Assembly: GCA_034509755.1 (NCBI GenBank)
Contig: CM067544.1
Span: forward strand, 19,091,001 to 19,155,000
DNA: 64,000 nt
Source of the DNA: Anisodus tanguticus
Taxonomy: Eukaryota > Streptophyta > Magnoliopsida > Solanales > Solanaceae
Reading direction: 5' to 3'
Position numbers and translations under genes: made by a program. Under the pieces are notes generated by a model. It saw only the letters and a list, made by a program, of their open reading frames with translations, did not search any database and was not told where the DNA came from. Positions 55,705 through 64,000 of this stretch are shown piece by piece (positions within the stretch are counted from its first letter, which is position 1; each line of letters starts with the position of its first letter).

Positions 55705-56218
55705 ATATTACTTTTAAAAGATTTCCAAAGATTTCCAAGAAAATGGGTGCTAATTGATGTTGACACGTACATGAAGGATGCGTATTTAACCATCTTCGCA
55801 GCATGAAATAGGGAAAGTTGATTTTCTTTATGTTCAGAGATATATTTGCCTATGGTGCGCTTAAACCCCCTTTTAGTCATGAATTTTAAAAAATTTAAAC
55901 TCAATATGGAACAAATAATTCTATTCAATTTAACTTCTGGATGATAGAAGGCAAGAAACTAGCCTAACCTTTTCCTTGAGAAAAAAAGAAGATGGTAAGA
56001 AAATGTGTAAATTTACTCCACGAGGGCCAAGGCAACTAGATAAAAATTGTAAGGAACACAATTTTTTAAAAATATGTTCCAATACCAAAAGATTTAACTT
56101 CAACATTAAACTGATTTTTCAACCATCACTTTAATATTTTCTTCCACAATCACTATTGATAAATCAAGTTTACACTAAATATTGCGACTAATTAAATATT
56201 ATCATATAAAATAGAAAG
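55705..56218. other. Noncoding AT-rich DNA
   Basis: Nothing recognisable. The ORF at 55928-55512 on the minus strand crosses the SINE copy and has no known domain. Confidence 0.5.
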
Positions 56219-56291
56219 ATCATAAGAAGTTATAGTGGGATGGATATGATGTCTACATTTTTAATCAAAGGTTTCGAATTCAAGTTTTGAG

Positions 56292-56527
56292 TGTAAGAAT
56301 AATTCGTTTATTTTCCTCAATGATATTCTTCCATAAGGGGTAAATATACAACAAGAATAGCCACATCCAAGGCTCTAATTATGCTACTAATAATCACTAA
56401 TAGGATATGATTAGACTAATTATATGTCATCTAATCTATCACCTTAATTGCTAATTTACCTATCAATTACATTCTAAAATCAATTATAATAATTACTAAT
56501 TATAATCAATTAATAATTATTCTATCA
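56292..56527 (-). repeat. 3' LTR of copia element 4
   Basis: 236 bp; on the minus strand TGATAGAATAATT to ATTCTTACA. Pairs with 61040-61277. Confidence 0.92.
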
Positions 56528-56540
56528 TTCCCCCGCAGTC

Positions 56541-57380
56541 GAAGCGGGAGGCAGGCGTATGCTGAGACTGTTCCGAAAATATTCAAATAAAACCAGCGGA
56601 AGACCTTTAGTAAAAATATCTGCAATCTGATAGCATGATGGGACATGTAACACACGCACTTGTCCGCATGAGACCTTTTCACGAACAAAGTGAATATTTA
56701 GCTCAATATGTTTAGTGCGTTGGTGATTGACCGGATTCCCAGAGAGGTAGATGACTCTAACATTCTCATAGTATACTAACGTGGCCTTCGGAATTGCGCA
56801 GTGGAGTTCGAGGAGAAGATTACGAAGCCAACATGATTCAGACACAATATTGGCAACACCTAGGTATTCTGCTTCGGCACTGGATCTGGGTAAGGTTGCT
56901 TGCCGTTTCGAGGACCAAGATACCAAGTTATCACCAAGAAATACACCATAACCAGACGTGGAGTGTCTAGTGTCCGGACACCCTCCCAGTCGGCATCTGT
57001 ATAAGCGACAAGTGAGGATGTCGACGATGGATATAGATTCAGCCATACTCGAGAGTGCCCTAAATGTACCGCACAATGCGTTTGAGAGGATACATATGAT
57101 CATCCATTGGATTATGCATGAAAAGGCACACCGATTGCGCATCATAAGAAATATCAGGACTGGTGAATGTCAAATACTGCAAGGTCCCTGCCAAGCTTCG
57201 ATAGAGTGTCGGAGCGGCAAACGGTTTGTCGGATGATGCACTCAATTTGGATTTAGTATTCACTGGAGTTGCCGAAGGTTTACAGGAGGACATGCCAGAA
57301 CGTTCAACAATCTCAGTTGCGTACTTATTTTGGGATAGAAATAAACCACCTTGCATGACGTGTCACAACTATACCTAGAA
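56541..57380 (-). pseudogene. Copia RNase H and RT C-terminus
   Basis: RT end (57356-57060): KYATEIVERSGMSSCKPSAT, TLYRSLAGTLQYLTFTSPDI, then MYPLKRIVRYI. RNase H (about 57005-56545): GGCPDTRHSTSGYGVFLGDN, SSAEAEYLGVANIV, then VYYENVRVIYLSGNPV, with Tyr-Glu where the family has a Cys-Asp pair. KHIELNIHFVREKV and DIFTKGLP close it. A frame change near 57060 separates the two. Altered acidic residues and the frameshift argue against activity. Confidence 0.85.
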
Positions 57381-57880
57381 AGTAGTGTAGCGGCCCTAGA
57401 TCTTTTATTAAAAAATCATAACCAAGTTGTGATATGATGGGCTTGCGAAGAGCATCTGATGAGGCAGTTAGTATAATATCATCTACATATAAAAGAAGAT
57501 AAACAATATTATTACCCTGACGGTAGATAAATAGAGAGTGATCGGAACGACTGTTGGAAAGACCAATATGTGAGACAAAATCGGCAAACCTCTTGTACCA
57601 TGCCCTGGGGGCTTTCTTTAGCCCATATAATGATTTCTTGAGCAGGCACACATGATTGGGATATTTAGAGTCCCTGTAACCCAAAGGCTGGTACAAGTAA
57701 ACAATTTCATATAGTTGTCCATGAAGAATGACATTTTTGACATCTAACTAATGAAGTGGTCATGCCTTTGATAGAGCCAGACTAAGGATTGTTCAGATAG
57801 TTTCTGGTTTAACTACCGGACTGAACGTCTCACCGCAATCCACACTAACATGATGTGTCTTCTCATCACCTACAAAATGG
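57325..57880 (-). pseudogene. Copia reverse transcriptase core
   Basis: 123-codon frame (57696-57325) with MYQPLGYRDSKYPNHVCLLK, SLYGLKKAPRAWYKRFADF, catalytic YVDDIILTAS and KDLGPLHYFLGIVVTRH. Upstream, to about 57880, the VKPETI-type RT segment is interrupted by a stop near 57750 and a frame change near 57880. Confidence 0.85.
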
Positions 57881-58778
57881 GCTTTATGCCGCTCAAAAAC
57901 ACCATCGATTTTTTTTTGTGACTGAAAATCCACATAGACCGAATTATATTAGCATTAGGAGGAAGTGGTACCAATTCCCACGTCCTATTTTTAATAAGAC
58001 CATTAAATTCATCGTCCATAGCCAATTTCCAATTCGGGTCATTAAGGACAACCACGGGATTACGAGACAATGGTGATTTTGGGATGTGAGTAAGTAGGCT
58101 ATATTTGGTGTTGGGTTTGACAATGTCGTGTTGACTACGAGTGACGGGCCGCGGGGATGGAAGTGGGTCCAGGCATGGAACACTAGAAATTGGGTCAGAA
58201 CTGCTAGTGTCAACTGGACCCAGTGTCGGTAAAACTGGCCCAGTTTGTTGGTCAGTAATTTCCCGAGAATGGGCCACTGTTTCGGAGCCCAAATTATTTC
58301 GGTGCATTGGGTCAGCCGAAACAGTGGCTATGGAGTGGATTTTGGCCACTGTTTCTGGGCGCAAGTCACCCAAATAATTTGGACTGGCCGAAACAGTGGT
58401 TGTGAGGCCCGAGAGATGGTGAGTCAAATACGAGGATATGCCATCATCTAGAAAATCATAGGTAGGTGGTCCGAACACATGCAATTTTGCAAATGGGAAA
58501 GTGTTTTCATCGAAGAGGACGTGATGACTCACAATAATTTTATTGGAGGAGAGGTCGTAACATTTATAACCTCGATGATTGGAAGGATAACCCAAAAAAA
58601 TGCAAGAAGAAGACCGGGGTTGTAGTTTGTTGATGGTGGTGGATGGAAAAAGAGGATAGCACAAACATCCAAAAATATATAAGTGAGAATAAGATGGGTC
58701 CCGTAAGTATAGGATTTTTAATGGGGCTTGATAGGACAATTTTTTGTGGGGTAGTATGTTCAATAAATACGTAACCAT
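57881..58778 (-). pseudogene. Copia integrase C-terminus, linker and RT N-terminus
   Basis: 302-codon open frame: MVTYLLNILPHKKLSYQAPL, IFGCLCYPLF, SCIFLGYPSNHRGYKCYDLS, then a Thr/Ser/Pro-rich linker, then PVTRSQHDIVKPNTKYSL, VVLNDPNWKLAMDDEFNGLI, NRTWELVPLPPNANIIRSMW. The frame is lost near 57895. This is the same join between integrase and RT as in the element at 39458, here uninterrupted. Confidence 0.87.
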
Positions 58779-59541
58779 TTGTAGTGCATGATGCCAAAAT
58801 GATAGAGGTAGTGTGGTATGGGAAATGGATGTTCTAATAATGTTATTGATGGTTCAGATTTTCGTTTTACCTTCCCATTTTATGAGGATGTGTGTGGACG
58901 TGAAAGGCAGAAATTTAAACCATTTGAATTGCAAAAATCCCAAAAATGCCTATTATCAAACTCCATACCACTATCATATTGAATATTTTTAACATCCCGT
59001 TCAAATTGTTGCCGGATGAATGCTCTAAAAATGAGAATGTGAAAAAGACTTGTGATTTTTTTGACAAGGGAGATGTCCATAAAAAATTAGAGTAGTCATC
59101 TAGCAATAACAAATAATACCTATGGCACGAAGAGCTCAAAACGGGTGATGTCCAAATATCACAATGGATAATATCAAATGGCATAAGTGTGCGCGAATTA
59201 GATGAAACAAATGACATTTGAACATGTTTCCCAAGTGGACATGAACGACACATATTAGAATTACATGTTTGAGTACATGAAATAAAATTATTTTGTTTGA
59301 GAGAGGCTAAAACAGGTGCCCCCAGATGACCCAAACGTTCATGTCATAATGAAGGTACAAAAGAAGCAAAAGTGGAAGGTAACTTGGTTCGTTGGTTTGG
59401 TGATGTAATTGGATAGAGTTCTCCTTGACTATCACATCTCACAAGAAGCGTCCCCGTCTGAAAATCCTTCATGGAAAATCCAAAAGTGTAAAAAACAACA
59501 GGCACCCAATTATCAGTAGTAAATTTTCTAACAGACACCAA
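58779..59541 (-). pseudogene. Copia pre-integrase and integrase core
   Basis: The frame 59541-59344 reads MVSVRKFTTDNW and SMKDFQTGTLLVRCDSQGEL and stops near 59344. The next frame has GHLGAPVLASL, MCRSCPLGKHVQ (zinc domain), FDIIHCDIWTSPVLSS and HRYYLLLLDDYSNFLW. A shift near 59050 leads to FIRQQFERDVKNIQYDSGME and FDNRHFWDFC. The catalytic Asp pair is visible; stops and shifts break the integrase. Confidence 0.85.
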
Positions 59542-61020
59542 GTTTTTGATTAATTGTGGAGTGTGAAGGACATTCTGTAAAATTAATAGTGGGTTTGGTG
59601 GTGACAGTTTAGTAGAACCATAACCTCAAATTGGAATAGAATGGTTATTTCCGATAATTATATCATTATTTTTGCTCAAATTAAAATAGGACGAGAGATT
59701 ACCTTGGGAGGACGTCATATGTGACGTCGCTCCGGAGTCCATATACCAATTTGCATCATGCAGATTAAGTCCAAGGGTGTGCATGTAAGACTCAATATCT
59801 GTTAGTCTTTCCACTGCCAAATGGGCCTCCTGTCACTGGTTTGGCAGTGGCCCAAAACTGCTAGAATTGCTGGATGCACTGTTACGCGGCCCAAAATTGT
59901 TTGGCCCAAAACTGGGCTGCTGGTTACCCGTGCCCTGGCCAGTAGACCTTGGATTGGGCCTTGTCCAGTTACCCGACGGGTAAGGGCAAAGTGGCACAGC
60001 CCAAGGCCATTGCCAGGCCCACTAGTTTGGGCTGCCGCCCCACTGTGGCCGGGGCTGCCACTACTGGCCACTGTTCCTGCCGCCATTTCCGCCACCACCT
60101 CTGCCATCGGAATTCCGATTGCCGCTATTTTTGCCATTTCGGTTATTTCCACCTCAATTATTACCACTGTTCTGTCCTTTTTGTCCCCGATATTATTCTA
60201 TAGGCTCAAAGTTGGTGGTAGTGTCATTGGCTATCATGGCAAAATTTGAAACGATTGCAGCCTTTTTGGTGAAACCCACCTCTTCAAGAATAATCATTGA
60301 ACGGGCTTGATAAAAAGTGGTAGAGGATTGCTTTGTCGGATAAGCGTTCCATGCCACTATACGCGTCGGTAAGACCGAAAATCAATTGGAGAACCAATCG
60401 ATTGTTGAAAACCGGTGAACCACCATTTTTGAGTTGATCCGACAAGACTTTGAGGAGTTGACAATATGCCAATGCATTCGGAAAATTCGCCATATCAGTG
60501 GTGGATAATTCTTGCTCCAACATGACAGCTCGGGAATGTTTGTTGTCTTGAAAATATCCCGAAAATGATTCCAAGCCTCCATTACTGTAGAATCGGGTTC
60601 CATTATTGTATGCAACAAATCACTAGAGATAGTTGCATAAATCGATGAAAGAACTGTGGCATCAAGAGTTTCCAAAGTTCTTTTTCATCATCGGTTTTTA
60701 ATTCCCTTCCTTTGCCAGTCGCCGCAGGGATTATGTGATGAATAACCTGGTGGAAACGGCAACATATTTTAAAAAGCTCTGTCCAAGTTGCATAATGAAC
60801 ATTTTACATCTCAAGAGTGACAGAAATATGTGTTTTGATGTTAGAAATTGTAAGGGCGGGATGGAGTGTGGATTTGGAGTCAGACATAGTTGACCGGAAA
60901 ATGAAGAACAATAATGGAAAGAATACAAATATGCAGAAAATGTGGTGGTCGGCCGATGGTGGAGGAAGGGGGAGGGATGACCGAATTTTGGAGATAAAAT
61001 TATTTAGGGTATGATCTTTT
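59542..61020 (-). pseudogene. Copia gag and protease
   Basis: Gag starts at about 60887 (SDSKSTLHPALTISNIKTHI) but meets a stop at about 60804. Further blocks are LDATVLSSIYATISSDLLHT, MEPDSTVMEAWNHFRDIF (60670-60570), FQDNKHSRAVMLEQELS (60555-60500) and LSDQLKNGGSPVFNNRLVLQ (60445-60385), in two frames. A Gly/Ala/Gln-rich tail follows (60170-59830). Protease: WYMDSGATSHMTSSQGNLSS (about 59755-59695). At least four frame breaks. The blocks parallel the gag of the 39458 element closely. Confidence 0.83.
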
Positions 61021-61027
61021 CCCTTAT

Positions 61028-61039
61028 CTTCTGATACCA
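61028..61039 (-). other. Primer-binding site of copia element 4
   Basis: Minus strand TGGTATCAGAAG directly inside the 5' LTR is complementary to the 3' end of initiator tRNA-Met. Confidence 0.82.
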
Positions 61040-61277
61040 TGTGAGAATAATTCGTTTATTTTCCTCAATGATATTCTTCCATAAGGGTGGTAAATATACA
61101 ACAAGAATAGCCACATCTAAGGCTCTAATTATGCTACTAATAATCACTAATAGGATATGATTAGGCTAATTATATGTCATCTAATCTATCACCTTAATTG
61201 CTAATTTACCTACCGTTTACATTCTAAAATCAATTATAATAATTATTAATTATAATCAATTAATAATTATTCTATCA
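61040..61277 (-). repeat. 5' LTR of copia element 4
   Basis: 238-bp partner of 56292-56527, followed by the target duplication TTGAG (61278-61282). Confidence 0.92.
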
Positions 61278-61388
61278 TTGAGAATTAAAAAATCCTCACA
61301 GGAAGAGTTTCCCCTTTCAATTGACCTTATGCGGCACAAATCCGGATTAACAGGAGCTCACTAATATCAGGTGGGAAAAAAAAAAAAC

Positions 61389-64000
61389 AGAAAGGGCTAG
61401 TACTTTATTTGTCAATACAATTGCCGGGCGTTGCGCATATATGTGATTCTGCTAATTGTCTAAGTCAACAAAGAAGTGTAAACAAGTCAGTGTCTTGTGT
61501 TGGTCTAATCAACATGAATGAGAAACTTGCTTTTGGTCAAGTCTAGAGACCTTTATTTTTCCTCTTTTTTTTTTCTTAGTTAATTATACAAAAGTTCAAG
61601 TTATTTTTTTTGGTACGTTTGAGAAATACTAAAAGCAAACACTTAAGATGGTTCGTAACCTATATTGTTTAAATCAACAAGGAGCAAAAACTCCATATTC
61701 TAATTATGTCTTTCCTAAACCAGCAATTCTTCTTCATGTTTATGATTTTCATTTGTTAAAAAATGTGCACAACTGTTTGTCTCTCTCCAGATGTATATAT
61801 TCGTCTTGGTGGTGTGCCTTCCATTTCCGTCAAATGACCCGGCCTCCCCTGGCTCTTCCACCGTCTGGGCTCCCTTTCCTCCCTATGGTATGCTCCCCCG
61901 GCGCAGGCCTACCACATTTCGCGCCTGCAGCGTTTTCGCCAGACGGTCGCAAGTATCTGCATTTTCAACAATAACCCTAAGAAGGTGAATTATATATTTT
62001 CTTTTTTTTATAAGTTTGATAGCAAGAAGGCAATCTGATTCCACTTCTAAAGTAATATATCTAAGTTATTTCTTTATAACTAAAAGATATACCACTTTAG
62101 GACAAATGTGAAGTATTGCTACAAATGAATAATCACCAATAAAATTTAAACTCATATAGAGTATAACTTAAAAGGGCAGAGTATTAGTAAGATATTAGGG
62201 TTATTGTGAGGAAGACTAAAATCTACTAGTAACAATATGGGAAAGTGATTCTTGTGAAGCGTATGCGCTAATGAGTACCGCATCTTCGTAGAGTTGTCTT
62301 CATGGGGCCTCAACGATCCCAGTACTCGTTTGGGTGCAAGTTATATATATTGATAGTATAATTTTTTTTTATTTCTATTAATGGTTTTTTTACATATGAT
62401 TATAAGTTCGTTAGTGTCTTAGTTTGATTTAAGCATGGAATTTTAAAAATAAGGGAGAATTTTTAATTTTGTGATATTAAATTAAAGATGTGTATTCTAT
62501 ATCAAAATGCATATGAATCTTGTGGTATTAAACAAACCATGTAGAATGTCAAAATTAAAGAGTTATCGAATATAGCAAAAGACATTCTTCTTTAAACATG
62601 CTAATAAGAAACTAAGACCGAAATTGAAATGAAAGGAATATTACTTACTTAGACATTTACCTGTAATTATTTCATAAATGACTAATTGTATAAATATTTT
62701 TACATTATTTGTGCTTAAAACTTTCAAGTCTACTTGTGTAACCAATGAGTACTGTTCTTGAATAAACTAAGTCAATTTACTGGACGTTTCATTGCGCAAA
62801 TTGCGGCAAATGTGAAAAGAGTAAAAGATGATACCAATTTTTAAAAGTTGAAAGGGCGTGTTTTAGAAATGGTGAAACAATTTCATTCTTATATTATACC
62901 TCCCTTTTTAACAACCTTTTGAGAGTGACTAAAACAACAATTAGTGGGAACTTGTGGAATAAATTGATATGATATATATGAATTCGATTCTGATTAGAAA
63001 TAATTTTCTTTTTGTGATAGCTCAAACAAATTGAAACAAACTAATTAATAAGGAAATAGTGTCAACTAAATTGAGATGACGGAGTAGCTAGTACTTGTTG
63101 GGGTGGCATTGTTCCCACTATACATGCAAACTTTTTTATAATGGTGTTATTTGTCCCAATATTTTTTTACTGTTATAGTAAAATGATGTTATATAGAACA
63201 TGTAATATATAATATAACATGAAAATCGATTTAAAAAAAATTGATTGTTATAGTGAAATATTATTATAGAAAATGACTATTACATCTAAGTAGTTGTAGT
63301 TGTACGTTCAACTGAGATACACATGTGAACGCATTAAGATGAAACTCTTATTTCTCGAGGGGCGTCCTAAAGGAAGGAAGAAAAGTATCAATAGTAAAAA
63401 GATTTGAGGCATTCTTTCTCCATCCAACGGCTATAAAATATTATGTCCTCTCCACATTTCATTCATCCCAATTGATGTGAAAATATTTGATAAAATTAAG
63501 AATGAAAAAATAGTTTTGAAACTTGTTATTTAAAATAAGTCATAAATATATACGTGACTATAAATTAGCTCATTATGGATAAAATGAGAAGTTTAAAGTT
63601 AAAATGTTACCAAATATAAAAAAATGTCATTCTTTTTGAGATCGATTAAAAATGAAACAATGTGAAGTAAATTGAAACGGAGGGAGTACTTAATACTAAA
63701 GAATCACATTGTGTAGAATTCAAGTTAAGATACTTAAAACTTAGCTTATTGTTGAACGGGAAGTAGATCACCTCTTATCTAGAGGGAGGAATCAATCTCC
63801 AGGAGAACCATCAGAATATTTGACAGGGACGAACTATCAAAATGATAGAGTCGTGACTAGTGCTGGTAGATGGGCGGGTTGGGTCAAATATGACGTGTTA
63901 AATAATAAATAAATAAATTATCCAACCTATTCATATTTAATACGGATAAAAAAGGGTATAGAGTGACGGATAATATAGTATCCATAGCCCGCTTTTAAGA
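61389..64000. other. Noncoding AT-rich DNA to the window edge
   Basis: No gene is firmly supported. A GC-richer island (61800-61975) carries an open frame of 108 codons from ATG 61648, Pro-rich at its end, with no recognisable domain. A Stowaway-like MITE lies at about 63447-63686. A TIR-like fragment (AAATTGAGATGACGGAGTAG) is at 63069-63088. Confidence 0.55.
63447..63686. mobile_element. Stowaway-like MITE
   Basis: The right end AAATTGAAACGGAGGGAG is followed by TA (63687-63688) and is the classical Stowaway terminus. The left end is decayed (CTCTCCACATTTCATTCATC). The interior shares the TTAAAATAAGTCATAAATAT-type block with 11862-12094. Confidence 0.7.

Larger units (their letters stand above)
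56292..61277 (-). mobile_element. Ty1/copia LTR retrotransposon, complete but decayed
   Basis: LTRs at 56292-56527 and 61040-61277 are flanked by a perfect 5-bp duplication TTGAG (56287-56291 and 61278-61282). The primer site (minus TGGTATCAGAAG, 61028-61039) and polypurine tract (minus GACTGCGGGGGAA, 56528-56540) give the orientation. The LTRs differ at about eight positions plus one indel. All copia domains are present on the minus strand, in several frames. Gag and pol are close to those of the plus-strand element at 39458-44451. Confidence 0.92.
56219..61388 (+). mobile_element. TS-like SINE split by a copia element
   Basis: Left part (56219-56291): A-box TAGTGGGATGG (56233-56243) and B-box-like GGTTTCGAATTC (56270-56281). 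Right part (61283-61388): AAAAAATCCTCACAGG, GAGTTTCCCC, CAAATCCGGATTAACAGG and a terminal A12 tract (61376-61387). Together they form one SINE of about 180 bp of the type common in Solanaceae. The copia element sits between duplicated TTGAG sites. A possible outer duplication is AGAAAG (56213-56218 and 61389-61394). Confidence 0.75.

Noticed and set aside
59821..60249. Long plus-strand ORF over the copia element
   Set aside because: Antisense shadow of the Gly/Ala-rich gag tail of copia element 4.
1..64000. A novel host defence or biosynthetic gene cluster
   Set aside because: Apart from the TBL exon and the dead protease, every recognisable protein segment belongs to an LTR retrotransposon; there are no co-oriented host genes.

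Overview
This is plant nuclear DNA: AT-rich, gene-poor, and dominated by nested LTR retrotransposons, SINEs and MITEs. A plant trichome-birefringence-like exon, a papain-type protease pseudogene and an Ogre/Tat-type element with a tRNA-Arg primer site place it in a eudicot. The SINE family and the LTR types make Solanaceae the likeliest family; that is inference. I see no bacterial, phage or CRISPR-like system. No protein-coding gene is complete in the window. Divergences and repeat counts below were made by eye and are approximate.

Layout. 1-946: first exon and upstream DNA of a TBL (PC-esterase) gene on the minus strand, running off the left edge. 947-10469: a copia element on the minus strand (156-bp LTRs, 5-bp duplication AAATT) whose gag-integrase part is replaced by a truncated Ogre/Tat relative (3059 to about 9880). 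10475-12803: noncoding, with a Stowaway-type and a CACTA-type MITE. 12804-37710: an old Tekay-like Ty3/gypsy element on the minus strand. Its 3' LTR is split by a 17.6-kb Ogre/Tat element (13882-31517, duplication ATAAT), and its RT-integrase core is replaced by an inverted piece of Ogre LTR. 37711-39457: noncoding, with a MULE-type MITE. 39458-44451: a young copia element on the plus strand. 44452-48576: noncoding, with a CACTA-type MITE and a SINE. 48577-55223: a papain-family protease pseudogene on the minus strand, its second exon split by a plus-strand copia element (49078-53936). 55605-55687: a short SINE copy. 56219-61388: a TS-like SINE split by a minus-strand copia element (56292-61277). 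61389-64000: noncoding, with a Stowaway-like MITE.

The Ogre/Tat element is the centrepiece. In transcript order (minus strand) it has a 5' LTR, a tRNA-Arg-like primer site, an extra ORF1 resembling the plant mobile domain, gag, protease, a 174-bp candidate intron, reverse transcriptase with two RNase H domains, integrase, a 3' UTR with a large tandem array, a polypurine tract and a 3' LTR. The intron joins protease to reverse transcriptase in frame. ORF1, gag, protease, RT and integrase all carry lesions, so this copy is not autonomous. Intact target duplications allow the insertion order to be read: Tekay before Ogre; protease gene before its copia; SINE before its copia.
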